64,000 nt of DNA from Planomonospora sp. ID67723 (lineage in GTDB: Bacteria; Actinomycetota; Actinomycetes; Streptosporangiales; Streptosporangiaceae): assembly GCF_015711605.1 (NCBI RefSeq), contig NZ_JABTEZ010000001.1:2632001-2696000 (forward strand), given 5' to 3'. The notes beneath the pieces are model-generated. The model was not told where the DNA came from and did no database searches. It saw only the letters and a list, made by a program, of their open reading frames with translations. Of this stretch, positions 51,960-61,201 are shown in pieces (position 1 is the stretch's first letter; each line of letters opens with the position of its first letter). A program made the position numbers and the translations under genes.

Positions 51960-53288
51960 TCACAGGGTGAGCCGGTAGTGCCGCTGGGTGCGCCACTCGG
52001 CCATCAGGACGGTGGCGTCGTCCTGGAGCCGGTCCTGCTGGTGCTCCAGGAGGGTGTGGATCAGCCGGCGCAGGGTTTCGGGAGCCGCCATGCCGTCGGC
52101 CTCGCGGCGGATGACGAAGTCGGCGAAGCGCTCCAGGCCGAACAGCTCGCCGTCGGGGCTCTTGGCCTCGATGACGCCGTCGGTGTAGAACAGCAGCCGG
52201 TCGCCGGGTTCGAGCTGGTAACGGGCGGGCTCGGCGAACACGCCCAGCCCGAAGCCCATCGGCGGGTCCGGCTCCGTCTCCAGCGTGGCCACCACGCGTC
52301 CGCTCCGCAGCACCAGCGGCGGATGGTGGCCCCGGTTGACCCAGGTCAGCAGGCCGGTTCGGGTGTCCAGATCGGCCAGGATCCCGGTGGCGAACCGGGC
52401 GCCGCCGAACTGCTCGGCGATGGCCGCGTCGATCCGCTCGCTGATCGCCGGCAGGTCGGCGTCCTGGCGGCGGTGGTTGCGGCACGCGCCCATCGCGATG
52501 GTGGCCGTCAGGCCCGCGGCGGTGTCGTGCCCCATGGCATCGAAGATCGACAGATGGAGGACGTCACCGGCGAGGCTGTAGTCGAAGGCGTCCCCGCCCA
52601 CGACGTAGGCCGGCTCCAGAGCGGCGCTGACGATCACCCGCTCGTTGGCGAAGGTCCGGGCCGGCATCAGAGTCCACAGCACCTCGGCCGACAGCTGCAT
52701 CGGCTGGGTGCGCACCAGCCGCGCGTAGGTGTCGCTGAAGGAGCGCTTGGCGGCCAGCAGCAGGGAGATCAGGGAGGCCAGCTGGCCGGCCCGCCACCTG
52801 GTGATCTCGTCGTCCGCGGGCACGGTCACGGCCATCACGCCGAGGCGCTCGGTGCCGTCCAGCAACGCCACCCACAGCCGCCGCGGCCCCTCGCCCCCGG
52901 CCGGTGTCAGGGCTTCGGCGCCGGAGGAATCATCGGTGGTGCGGACCTGGACGATCTCCAGGTTGCGGAAGGCCCGTCCCGCCATGGTGGTGTCGATGCG
53001 GATGCGCTCCAGGGGCCTGCCGTCCTCGTCCTGCTGGCCGGGGACCGGCACGAGGAACTGCTCCTGCAGGTCGACCACGTACAGCATCGTCTGGGAGAAG
53101 CCGACGAGCCCGGCGTGCTCGGCGACCAGGCCCGGCAGGTCCTCCAGGGAGGCCAGGTGGTTGGCGGACAGCAGGCCGCCCAGCATCCGCTCACCGCCGC
53201 TTTCCACCGGAGCGCTCCTTCCTCGTCCTGACGTCTCTCCTGCCTGTGCCGGTGCCGTCGGCATCACCGGATCGGCTGCGGGGTTCAC
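51960..53288 (-). CDS. GAF-SpoIIE (PP2C-type) serine phosphatase
   Basis: 442 codons from GTG 53288, overlapping the kinase stop (GTGA). GTG 53207 with GGAG 7-8 nt upstream is an alternative. N-terminal GAF domain (about 45-195), then SpoIIE/PP2C with VGGDAFDYS, SIFDAMGHDTAAG, LLFYTDGVIEAKSPDG and DDATVLMAEW (metal-binding Asp residues). Such phosphatases act on anti-sigma-factor antagonists in actinobacteria. Coupling with a GAF kinase suggests one signalling unit. Confidence 0.88.
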   Translation of the reverse strand: MNPAADPVMPTAPAQAGETSGRGRSAPVESGGERMLGGLLSANHLASLEDLPGLVAEHAGLVGFSQTMLYVVDLQEQFLVPVPGQQDEDGRPLERIRIDTTMAGRAFRNLEIVQVRTTDDSSGAEALTPAGGEGPRRLWVALLDGTERLGVMAVTVPADDEITRWRAGQLASLISLLLAAKRSFSDTYARLVRTQPMQLSAEVLWTLMPARTFANERVIVSAALEPAYVVGGDAFDYSLAGDVLHLSIFDAMGHDTAAGLTATIAMGACRNHRRQDADLPAISERIDAAIAEQFGGARFATGILADLDTRTGLLTWVNRGHHPPLVLRSGRVVATLETEPDPPMGFGLGVFAEPARYQLEPGDRLLFYTDGVIEAKSPDGELFGLERFADFVIRREADGMAAPETLRRLIHTLLEHQQDRLQDDATVLMAEWRTQRHYRLTL

Positions 53289-54502
53289 GGAGAATCCGGC
53301 GGAGGGCTGGGCAGCACCAGGCGTACGTGGACTCCGTCGCCCGGTTCGCTCTCGATCCGCACATCGCCGCGGTTCATCCGGATGACCTCCTTCACGATGG
53401 CCAGGCCCACCCCGGTGCCGCCGATCGCGTTCTCCTCGGCCTCGGGGGCGCGGTAGAAGTCCTCGAAGACATGGGGCAGGTCATCGGCGCCGATGCCGAT
53501 GCCGGTGTCGCGGATCTCCACCGTGGGGGCGGGCCGGTCCAGGACGGTGACGTCGACCGCCCCTCCGGACGGTGTGAATTTGATCGCGTTGTCCAGCAAC
53601 TGGGTGAGCGCCTGGTCCACCCGTCTGGCGTCGGCCCACGCCGTCACCTCGTTCCTGGAGTGCAGGGTGAGGGTCACGCTGTTGTTCCAGGCCTTGCCGA
53701 GGGCGTCGACGACCGCGTGGCGGGCCAGTTCGGTCAGGTCGACGCGGGCCGGGTGGAAGGGGGCGGTGCGGGCGGTGAGGCTGGACAGCAGGAGCAGCTC
53801 GTCGATCAGGTGCAGGATGCGGTCGCTGTTGCGCTCGATCACACCGAGGAACTCCTGCTCGGTGGCCTCGTCCAGGTCGCCGTCCTGGATCAGCTGCAGG
53901 TAGCTGCTGATCGCGGTCAGCGGGGTGCGCAGCTCGTGGTTGACGGTGCGCAGGAACCGCTGCTTGAGCTCTTCGGCGTCCTGCAGTTGCCGGGCCGCCT
54001 GGCCGGACAGGCCGGCGTAGTGGCGAAGCCGCAGCAGGTCGGCGGCGTAGTCGGCCAGCTCGGCCAGCGCACGGCGCTGCCCGGCGGTCAACCGGCGTGG
54101 ACGCTGGTCCAGCACGCAGACCGTGCCGAGTGCCTGACCGCGGCTGCCGACCACCGGTGCGCCGGCGTAGAACCGCGCGTGCGGCTCTCCCACCACCACC
54201 GGGTCGTCGCGGAAACGAGGGTCGGCCAGCGCGTCGTGCACCTCCAGCACCTGCGGGCCGGTGACGGCGTGGGGGCAGAAGGGCAGCCGCTCGATGCCGG
54301 ACGCGGGACGTCCCGCGCGTCCTTTGACGTGCTGGTCGTCGGCGCCGAGGAGGTTGACCAGCGCCATCGGAGCCTGGCAGAGCTGCGCGGCCAGATCGGC
54401 GACGGCGTCGTAACGCGGCTCGTGCACCGGCTCCAGCGCCCCCAGCTCGTCGAGCTCCTCCCGCCGTCGGGCTGGGTCGGGAGGCACTGGTCCCTGCCCC
54501 AT
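53285..54502 (-). CDS. GAF-domain histidine kinase
   Basis: 405 codons from ATG 54502. GAF domain about 30-160 (VNLLGADDQHVKGRAG, then FYAGAPVVGSRGQALGTVCV), HisKA with His189 (TVNHELRTPLTAISSYLQLI), HATPase motifs DQALTQLLDNAIKFTP and DTGIGIGADDLPHVFEDF. There are no transmembrane helices, so it is a cytosolic sensor. Upstream of and coupled to the phosphatase. No response regulator adjoins. Confidence 0.92.
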   Translation of the reverse strand: MGQGPVPPDPARRREELDELGALEPVHEPRYDAVADLAAQLCQAPMALVNLLGADDQHVKGRAGRPASGIERLPFCPHAVTGPQVLEVHDALADPRFRDDPVVVGEPHARFYAGAPVVGSRGQALGTVCVLDQRPRRLTAGQRRALAELADYAADLLRLRHYAGLSGQAARQLQDAEELKQRFLRTVNHELRTPLTAISSYLQLIQDGDLDEATEQEFLGVIERNSDRILHLIDELLLLSSLTARTAPFHPARVDLTELARHAVVDALGKAWNNSVTLTLHSRNEVTAWADARRVDQALTQLLDNAIKFTPSGGAVDVTVLDRPAPTVEIRDTGIGIGADDLPHVFEDFYRAPEAEENAIGGTGVGLAIVKEVIRMNRGDVRIESEPGDGVHVRLVLPSPPPDSP

Positions 54503-54643
54503 CGCCGCTCACCCCCGCCCTGCGTCTCCGTAGAGCATTCCCATTCCCCCTGAGGGAGCGGGGGAGCGCCGCAGGCACGGTCCGGCGGGTAAAAAGCACC
54601 CCATGATGGCCGGTCCGCCGGGGACCGGCCCCGGTGCGCGAGG

Positions 54644-55279
54644 TCAGGCGGCGGCGGGATCGTGCTGCAGGCGGCGCAGGACCCGGCGGAAGGCCCAGAC
54701 GGAGAAGGCCGCGGCGGTCCCGGTGATCGCGGCCACGGCCGAGGTGCGGATCAGCAGATAGGTGCCGATCGACTGGTGGAGCAGCAGCCAGATGCTCACC
54801 GTGGAGTTGGCCAGCAGGACGAAGGCCCACAGCAGGGTGATGCGGGCGAAGAACCGGCGGACCCGCTCGTTGCGCAGCACCGCCGAGGGCAGGTGGACGT
54901 AGTCGAGCGTCAGCTTCTGCACCAGCGGGTGGCGCAGCCGTACCGAGGCGAGGAAGACCATGCTGATGCAGATCGTGCCCAGCTCGGGCTGGAGGAAGAA
55001 GACCACCGTGCTCCCGGACCAGAGCCCGATCATCGTGCGGAGGGTGATCGCGAGGGCGGCGAGGAACATCGTCGCGGGTACCCGGACGCGTCGGACGAGC
55101 CGCCACCCTATCCCGGTGTACACCCAGGCGGCCGCGGCGATCATCGCGCCGTTCTCCCCCAGCGCGGCCAGCGCGGCGTAGAAGACGGCCAGCGGGGCGA
55201 CGACGCCCTCCAGGAGCCGCGGTGCCGCCTGCCGGGCGAGCACGGTGAGGCGGGGGAGGGCGAAGGGCTGGTGGTTCAC
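54644..55279 (-). CDS. VC0807-family membrane protein
   Basis: 211 codons from GTG 55279 (GGAG 7 nt upstream). Five or six hydrophobic segments with the family-like YTGIGWRLVRRVRVPATMFL and LVQKLTLDYVHLPSAVLR. Function unestablished. Confidence 0.75.
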   Translation of the reverse strand: MNHQPFALPRLTVLARQAAPRLLEGVVAPLAVFYAALAALGENGAMIAAAAWVYTGIGWRLVRRVRVPATMFLAALAITLRTMIGLWSGSTVVFFLQPELGTICISMVFLASVRLRHPLVQKLTLDYVHLPSAVLRNERVRRFFARITLLWAFVLLANSTVSIWLLLHQSIGTYLLIRTSAVAAITGTAAAFSVWAFRRVLRRLQHDPAAA

Positions 55280-55431
55280 ATGTGGCTCCACGGGACGGCG
55301 AAACGACCGGCGCTGGGAGTTCGCGCCTACCCCGGAGAGGGACGACCAGACATGCCGGGGACCGGTGACGGGCTCGCGGGAGGGCTGCTCCGGAGTGCGC
55401 CGGTCACCGGAGGCCGGGGAGCGGTCCGGGG

Positions 55432-56079
55432 TCAGCCGACGGTGGCGGAGGCCAGCTTCGCGCCGAAGCCGACGAAGAGCGCGCCCGCGGCCGAGGTGAG
55501 CCCGGCCGCCAGCCTGCGCCGCTGCCGGAACTGCGCCGCCAGGTAGGTGCCGGCGAAGATCAGCGTGGTCAGGTAGAGCATGCTGAAGATCTGCAGGATC
55601 GTGCCCAGGACGAGGAACGACAGGGCCGGCGTGGCATAGCCGGGGTCCACGAACTGGACGAAGAAGGTGATGAGGAACAGGATCGCCTTCGGGTTCAGCA
55701 GGCTGACGATGAGTGCCCTGCGGAACGGGTTCGACGCCGCCTCCAGGGCCTCCGCCTCGGCCTGCGCCTCGGGGGCCCGCCACGAGCGCCAGGCGCCGCG
55801 CAGCATCTGCAGCCCCATCCACGCCAGGTAGGCCGCCCCGGCGTACTTCACGACCGTGAACAGCACCACGTTGGTCTTCAGCACCGCGGCGGCCCCGGCC
55901 GCCGCGAGGGCCATCAGGACCGTGTCGCCGACGAACACCCCGGCCGCCCCGAGGTACCCCTGCCGCACCCCGCGCCGGGCGGCGGTGGTGAGCACGTACA
56001 GGGAGTTGGGGCCGGGCAGCAGGATGATGAAGAACGCACCGGCCACATAGGTCCAGATGTCGATGACGCCAAAGAACAT
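55432..56079 (-). CDS. LysE/LeuE-family amino-acid exporter
   Basis: 215 codons from ATG 56079. Six hydrophobic segments with the LysE signature AFFIILLPGPNSLYVLTTA and SLLNPKAILFLITFFVQFV. It exports an amino acid or related compound. The Lrp gene immediately upstream on the same strand, separated by 74 nt, is its likely regulator. Confidence 0.9.
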   Translation of the reverse strand: MFFGVIDIWTYVAGAFFIILLPGPNSLYVLTTAARRGVRQGYLGAAGVFVGDTVLMALAAAGAAAVLKTNVVLFTVVKYAGAAYLAWMGLQMLRGAWRSWRAPEAQAEAEALEAASNPFRRALIVSLLNPKAILFLITFFVQFVDPGYATPALSFLVLGTILQIFSMLYLTTLIFAGTYLAAQFRQRRRLAAGLTSAAGALFVGFGAKLASATVG

Positions 56080-56153
56080 ATGGTGCTCCTGGGGGCAAAG
56101 GGGATCCTGGTCCACGGTACCCCCACCAGGTGCTTCGCCGGTCCGGAGGGCTG

Positions 56154-56663
56154 TCAGGCGAGGTCGGCCAGGGGCTGGACGCGGTGGGGAACCACGGTGG
56201 ACAGCGTGATCACGGTGCTGCTGCGCCGTACGCCGGGGATCGCCAGGGCGCGGTCGATGACCTGCTGGACGTGCTCGTGGTCGCGGCCGGCGAGGCGGCA
56301 CCAGACGTCGCCGGGGCCGGTGACGATGTGCGCCTCCAGCACCTCGGGGATCGCGGCCAGCGCGGCGGAGATGTCCGCGCGGGAGCCCTGCTCGACCTCC
56401 AGCGTGGTGAAGGCCTGGACCGGGTAGCCGAGGGCGCTGGGGGAGAGGTTCGGGCCGAAGCCGGTGATCACGCCGTCGGCGACCATCCGGTCGAGCCGGG
56501 CCGAGACCGTGCCCCGGGCGACGCCGAGGAGGCGGGCGATCTCCAGCAGGCCGGTCCGGGGGCGCTCGCGGATCAGGTGGAGCAGCCTGCGGTCGAGATC
56601 GTCCAGGCCGTTCCTCCGGGCTGCCAATCTGTCCACCTCCGGACTGGGGGCCGTGGCCGGCAC
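56154..56663 (-). CDS. Lrp/AsnC-family regulator next to the LysE exporter
   Basis: 169 codons from ATG 56663. HTH (LDDLDRRLLHLIRERPRTGL, then LEIARLLGVARGTVSARLDR) and RAM domain (VLEAHIVTGPGDVWCRLAG). Paired with LysE, as in other lysE-type loci where an amino acid is the effector. Divergent from the nitroreductase gene. Confidence 0.9.
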   Translation of the reverse strand: MPATAPSPEVDRLAARRNGLDDLDRRLLHLIRERPRTGLLEIARLLGVARGTVSARLDRMVADGVITGFGPNLSPSALGYPVQAFTTLEVEQGSRADISAALAAIPEVLEAHIVTGPGDVWCRLAGRDHEHVQQVIDRALAIPGVRRSSTVITLSTVVPHRVQPLADLA

Positions 56664-56808
56664 TGCCGATCCGGCAGCGAAACGGCCAGGGTGTTGCCCG
56701 GTCTGCCGGTGCGGCCCAGACTACGCCTGCACATCCGCCACCCGTTCCCGGTCGTGCCTGAACGCGGGCATCCGTTCCGGGCCGCACCCGCGCACTCTGG
56801 AGGCCACC

Positions 56809-57480
56809 ATGGCACGGCAGCACTCCCACCCGTTCGTCCCGTACCGGCCGGTCCGGTACCCCGAGCCGGAGATGATCGCCCGGGGCCGGGAGTTCTACGA
56901 GCACCTGGACACCCGCCGCAGCGTGCGCTTCTTCAGCGACGAGCCGGTCCCCCGCGAGTGCGTCGAGCTGGCGGTCAGGACGGCCGGCACCGCGCCGTCC
57001 GGGGCCCACCAGCAGCCGTGGAAGTTCGTGATCATCGGTGATCCGGAGACGAAGCGGCGGATCAGGCAGGCCGCCGAGGCCGAGGAGCGGCGCAACTACG
57101 AGGGCGGGCGGCTGACGCCGGAGTGGCGCGAGGCCCTGGCTCCGCTGGAGACCGGCTCCGACAAGGGCTACCTGGAGACGGTGCCGTGGCTGGTGGTGTG
57201 CTTCGCGGAGAAGTACGGCCTCCGCCCGGACGGCACCCGGGTCAAGCACTACTACGTCAACGAGAGCGTCGGCATCGCCTGCGGGTTCCTCATCGCGGCG
57301 CTGCACACGATGGGCCTGTCCACACTCACGCACACGCCCAACCCGATGGCGTTCCTGAGCGAGATCTGCGGGCGGCCGGGCAACGAGCGGCCCTACATCC
57401 TGTTCCCCGTCGGCTATGCCGCTCCCGACGCGGAGGTCCCCGATCTGGTCCGCAAACCGTTCTCGCAGGTGATCGGCTAG
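56809..57480 (+). CDS. Nitroreductase-family flavoprotein
   Basis: 223 codons from ATG 56809. FMN-binding TRRSVRFFSDEPVP and GTAPSGAHQQPWKFVIIGD, then VNESVGIACGFLIAALHTMG and NERPYILFPVGYA. Related to BluB/iodotyrosine-deiodinase-type nitroreductases. Substrate unknown. Confidence 0.85.
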   Translation: MARQHSHPFVPYRPVRYPEPEMIARGREFYEHLDTRRSVRFFSDEPVPRECVELAVRTAGTAPSGAHQQPWKFVIIGDPETKRRIRQAAEAEERRNYEGGRLTPEWREALAPLETGSDKGYLETVPWLVVCFAEKYGLRPDGTRVKHYYVNESVGIACGFLIAALHTMGLSTLTHTPNPMAFLSEICGRPGNERPYILFPVGYAAPDAEVPDLVRKPFSQVIG

Positions 57481-58066
57481 GGCGGGCGGGAGACCGGCGG
57501 CGGCGGGGCGCGCGGACCTGGAACGTGCCCGTCAGGTTCGTTGAAAGCCGAAGTTTTTGGGCCTTGTGAGCGGCTCATGTCAAGGCTACGATCGCGACAA
57601 CTCTTAGGAAACTTTCCTAAAAGAAATTCCGAATGGGAGTCTCCATGGCCCGTTCGAATCCATCTCTACAGACATTGAGCTGCGGAAACTCAAAGACGAG
57701 AACCGTCGCCGCCCGAGGCCCGGCCACCTGGACGCCTCACACCCCCCTCTTTCCTCCTTCACGGGAGCGATCATGCGACGTCCCCTCCCTTTACCCGGTC
57801 TGACGGGCCCTGCAAGCTTCGCCGGCAGGCCCTCCGCCCCGGGCGCCCCCGCGTGGGCCACCCGCCGCCAGGCCGGCACGGGAGCGGCGGGCCGCCCGCG
57901 CTGACCTGCGGTCCGCGCCGATCCACGGCACCCTCCCGCCGTTCCTGCAGGCGGGAGCGTGCCCTCCTCGTCGTACGGCTTGCGCCTGCCCTCCCCGCAC
58001 CCCGGGGAGCACCCCCGCAAGGCGCAAGCCGTACGGCCACCCCCCACCAGAGTTCACGAGGTCAAT
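57481..58066 (+). promoter_or_regulatory. Long upstream region of the chitinase cluster
   Basis: 586 nt. It holds the palindrome TTAGGAAACTTTCCTAA (57604-57620), followed by two small ORFs with good RBS. One runs 57645-57803 (52 codons, ATG after GGGAG) and one runs 57773-57904 (43 codons, ATG after GGGAG). Then comes a hairpin with GTACGGCTTGCGCCT (57973-57987) and its complement (58020-58034), 33 nt before the GTG start. I see no DasR-type site (TGGTCTAGACCA-like). The region looks like an extended, regulated leader, possibly with a leader peptide or relics of an older gene start. Confidence 0.5.
57645..57803 (+). CDS. Possible leader peptide, 52 residues
   Basis: ATG 57645 lies 5 nt after GGGAG and 25 nt after the palindrome. 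The translation (MARSNPSLQTLSCGNSKTRT at its start) has no domain and uses poor codons after residue 30. It is supported only by its RBS and position, and may be a chance ORF. Confidence 0.25.
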   Translation: MARSNPSLQTLSCGNSKTRTVAARGPATWTPHTPLFPPSRERSCDVPSLYPV

Positions 58067-59656
58067 GTGAAATCCCGTCTCATCTCCCGATCTCTCGTCG
58101 CCCTGACGGCACTCCTCCTGACCGCACCGGTCGCTCCCCCCGCCCAGGCCGCCGGCTCCGCCACCGCCACCTTCACGAAGGTCGGTGACTGGGGTTCCGG
58201 CTTCGAGGGCAGGTACACGATCAAGAACGGGACCGCCTCCACGATCAGCTCGTGGAAGGTCGAGTTCGACCTCCCGGCGGGAGTGGGCGTCGGCTCCTTC
58301 TGGGACGCGACCCTGACCCGCAGCGGGCAGCACTTCACCTTCTCCAACGTCGGCTGGAACGGCACCCTCGCCCCCGGGGCCAGCGTGACCTTCGGCTTCC
58401 TCGGCTCGCCCGGCGGGGCGGCGGCCGTACCGGCCGGCTGCAAACTCAACGGGGCCGACTGCGGCGGCGGCGACGGCCCGACCGATCCCGTGCTGCCCGG
58501 CAAGCCCGGCACCCCGATCGCGACCGGCGGCAGCAGGAGCATCGCGCTGTCCTGGACCGCCTCCAGCGGGACCGTCACCGGCTACCGCGTCTACGAGGGC
58601 ACCGCGGTCAAGGCGACCGTGACCGGGACCAGCGCCACGGTCTCCGGACTGGGCGACTGCGAGACGCACACCTACACCGTCAGGGCCTACAACGCGGAAG
58701 GGGAGTCGCCCGCCAGCGCCGAGGCGACCGCCACCACCACCGGCTGCGCGCCGAGCCCGCTGCCCAAGCACTTCCTCACCGGCTACTGGCACAACTTCGA
58801 CAACGCCGCCGTCGAACTGAAGCTCTCGGCGGTGCCGGCCGCCTACGACCTGGTCGCCGTCTCCTTCGGCGAGGCCACCGCCACCCCCGGCGAGGTCGTC
58901 TTCGGCGTGGACCCGGGCCTGTCGGCCTCCCTCGGCGGCTACACCGACGCCCAGTTCAAGGCCGACGTCAAGACCCTCCAGTCACGCGGCCAGAAGGTCA
59001 TCCTCTCCGTCGGCGGCGAACTCGGCCGGGTGCAGGTGGCCAGCGCCACGGCGGCGGCGACGTTCGCCGACACCGTCCACGGGCTGATGCAGCAGTACGG
59101 CTTCGACGGCGTGGACATCGACCTGGAGAACGGCCTCAACGCCACCTACATGGGCCAGGCGCTGCGGGCGCTGCGCGCCAAGGCGGGCGCGAACCTGATC
59201 ATCACGATGGCCCCGCAGACCATCGACATGCAGTCGACCGGCGCGGAGTACTTCAAGCTCGCGCTGAACATCAAGGACATCCTCACCGTCGTCCACACCC
59301 AGTACTACAACTCCGGCTCCATGCTCGGCTGCGACCAGATGGCCGCCTACTCGCAAGGCACGGTCAACTTCATGACCGCGCTGGCCTGCATCCAGCTCGA
59401 GAACGGCCTCCGTCCCGACCAGGTCGCGCTCGGCCTGCCCGCCGGGCCCGGCGCCGCCGGCGGCGGGATCGTGGCCCCCGCCCTGGTGAACCAGGCGCTG
59501 ACCTGCCTGGCCACCCGGACCAACTGCGGCAGCTTCGTGCCGCCGCGCGCCTACCCCGGCATCCGCGGGGCGATGACCTGGTCGATCAACTGGGACGCCT
59601 CGAACAACTGGAACTTCTCCAAGACCGTCAAGCCGCACCTCGCCACCCTCCCCTAG
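58067..59656 (+). CDS. Secreted GH18 chitinase with CBM2 and FnIII
   Basis: 529 codons from GTG 58067 (GAGG 6 nt upstream). Signal peptide about 1-30 (VALTALLLTAPVAPPAQAA). CBM2 about 32-135 (WGSGFEGRYTIKNGTAS, then WNGTLAPGASVTFGFLGS). FnIII about 145-225 (GYRVYEGTAVKATVTGTSAT). GH18 from about 235 with FDGVDIDLE, catalytic Glu354. It cleaves chitin by retaining substrate-assisted catalysis. First gene of the three-chitinase tandem. Confidence 0.92.
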   Translation: MKSRLISRSLVALTALLLTAPVAPPAQAAGSATATFTKVGDWGSGFEGRYTIKNGTASTISSWKVEFDLPAGVGVGSFWDATLTRSGQHFTFSNVGWNGTLAPGASVTFGFLGSPGGAAAVPAGCKLNGADCGGGDGPTDPVLPGKPGTPIATGGSRSIALSWTASSGTVTGYRVYEGTAVKATVTGTSATVSGLGDCETHTYTVRAYNAEGESPASAEATATTTGCAPSPLPKHFLTGYWHNFDNAAVELKLSAVPAAYDLVAVSFGEATATPGEVVFGVDPGLSASLGGYTDAQFKADVKTLQSRGQKVILSVGGELGRVQVASATAAATFADTVHGLMQQYGFDGVDIDLENGLNATYMGQALRALRAKAGANLIITMAPQTIDMQSTGAEYFKLALNIKDILTVVHTQYYNSGSMLGCDQMAAYSQGTVNFMTALACIQLENGLRPDQVALGLPAGPGAAGGGIVAPALVNQALTCLATRTNCGSFVPPRAYPGIRGAMTWSINWDASNNWNFSKTVKPHLATLP

Positions 59657-59664
59657 GAATGATC

Positions 59665-61110
59665 ATGAGACTACGTCGAACGGCCTTCGCCGTACTCGCC
59701 GCCGTGGCGGTGACCTCCGCCGGCCTCACCACCGCGGCCACCGCGGCCACCGGGGCCACGGCCGCCACCGCCGCACCCCGGACGGCAGCCGTGTTCGCCG
59801 CCCCGGCGTGGCAGGCCTGGACGGCCTACTCCGCCGGCACCCGGGTCAGTCACAACGGCGTCGAGTACGAGGCCCTCCAGAGCCACACCTCCCAGCCCGG
59901 CTGGGAGCCGCCGAACGTCCCGGCCCTGTGGAAGGTCGCCTCCGGCGGCGGCCAGCCCGGGGCGCCCGGCCAGCCCGGCGCCCCGTCGGTCACCGGCGCG
60001 ACCGACTCCTCGATCTCCCTGAGGTGGGGCGCGTCCTCCGGCACGGTGACCGGCTACCGCGTCTACGAGGGCACCAGCCAGCGGGCCCAGGTCACCGGGA
60101 CCGGCGCCACGATCTCCGGCCTGGGCACCTGCACCACCCACACCTACACCGTCAAGGCCTACAACACGCAGGGCGAGTCGGTCGCCAGCAGCCAGGTCAC
60201 CGGCACCACCACCGGCTGCGTCGACCCGCAGCCGCCCGGCAAGATGCCCGGCGCGCCGTACCTCTACATGGGCTGGGGCAACCCGCCGAGCCCGTCCAGC
60301 GTCATGAGCGCCACCGGGGTCAAGTCCTTCACCATGGCGTTCATCCTGTCCAGCGGCGGCTGCACCCCCGCCTGGGACGGCAACCGGCCGCTGACCGGCG
60401 GCGCCGACGCCCAGGCGATCTCGCAGATCAAGGCCGCGGGCGGCAGCGTGCAGATCTCCTTCGGCGGCTGGAGCGGCAACAAGCTCGGCCCGAACTGCTC
60501 CACCCCGGCCGCCTTCGCCGGCGCCGTGCAGCAGGTGATCAACGCCGTCGGACCCGCGGTGGTCGACTTCGACATCGAGAACACCGACGAGTTCGAGAAC
60601 TACACCGTCCAGGACCGCATCCTCAACGGCCTGAAGATCGTCAAGGCGAACAACCCGAACGTCAAGGTCGTCGTGACCTTCGGCACCACCCGCACCGGCC
60701 CGAACTCCCACGGCCTCCGCCTGATCAACCAGGCCAAGGCGCTGGGCGTGCCGATCGACAACTACACGATCATGCCGTTCGACTTCGGCAGCTCGAACAT
60801 CTACACCGACACCGTCAACGCCGCCGAAGGCCTGAAGAACGCGCTGAAGTCCGCCAACAGCTGGACCGACGCGCAGGCCTACGCCCGCATGGGCATCTCC
60901 GGCATGAACGGCCTGTCCGACCAGCAGGAGCTGACCTCCCCGGCGACCTGGCAGCAGATCACGAACTGGGCCAGGTCCAAGGGCCTGACCCGCCTGGCCT
61001 ACTGGTCGGTCAACCGCGACCGCCCCTGCCCGGGCGGCGGCGTGACCTCCAACTGCAGCGGCATCGCCCAGGCCGACTGGGAGTTCACCAAGATCACCGC
61101 AGGCTTCTAG
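59665..61110 (+). CDS. Secreted GH18 chitinase with CBM5/12 and FnIII
   Basis: 481 codons from ATG 59665, only 8 nt after the first chitinase stop, so it is operonic (AGGAATGATC gives the better spacing than ATG 59659). Signal peptide about 1-28, then a CBM5/12 module about 50-95 (WQAWTAYSAGTRVSHNGVEY). FnIII about 107-190 shares SGTVTGYRVYEGT with the first chitinase. GH18 follows with VVDFDIENTDEF (Glu305), as in ChiD-like members of the family. Confidence 0.92.
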   Translation: MRLRRTAFAVLAAVAVTSAGLTTAATAATGATAATAAPRTAAVFAAPAWQAWTAYSAGTRVSHNGVEYEALQSHTSQPGWEPPNVPALWKVASGGGQPGAPGQPGAPSVTGATDSSISLRWGASSGTVTGYRVYEGTSQRAQVTGTGATISGLGTCTTHTYTVKAYNTQGESVASSQVTGTTTGCVDPQPPGKMPGAPYLYMGWGNPPSPSSVMSATGVKSFTMAFILSSGGCTPAWDGNRPLTGGADAQAISQIKAAGGSVQISFGGWSGNKLGPNCSTPAAFAGAVQQVINAVGPAVVDFDIENTDEFENYTVQDRILNGLKIVKANNPNVKVVVTFGTTRTGPNSHGLRLINQAKALGVPIDNYTIMPFDFGSSNIYTDTVNAAEGLKNALKSANSWTDAQAYARMGISGMNGLSDQQELTSPATWQQITNWARSKGLTRLAYWSVNRDRPCPGGGVTSNCSGIAQADWEFTKITAGF

Positions 61111-61113
61111 CCG

Positions 61114-61152
61114 GTACGGCCCGCGCCCCGCGGTCCGGGGCGCGGGCCGTAC
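61114..61152 (+). terminator. 17-bp-stem terminator between second and third chitinase genes
   Basis: GTACGGCCCGCGCCCCG (61114-61130) and its exact complement (61136-61152) around CGGTC. The third chitinase therefore probably has its own promoter. Confidence 0.9.
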
Positions 61153-61201
61153 GCGCGTGACATCCCACGACACCCCCCAACTGAGCCTCGTGAGGCAGGT
61201 C

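Noticed and set aside
57481-58066. DasR box upstream of the chitinase
   Set aside because: No TGGTCTAGACCA-like site seen; the only strong dyad is TTAGGAAACTTTCCTAA.
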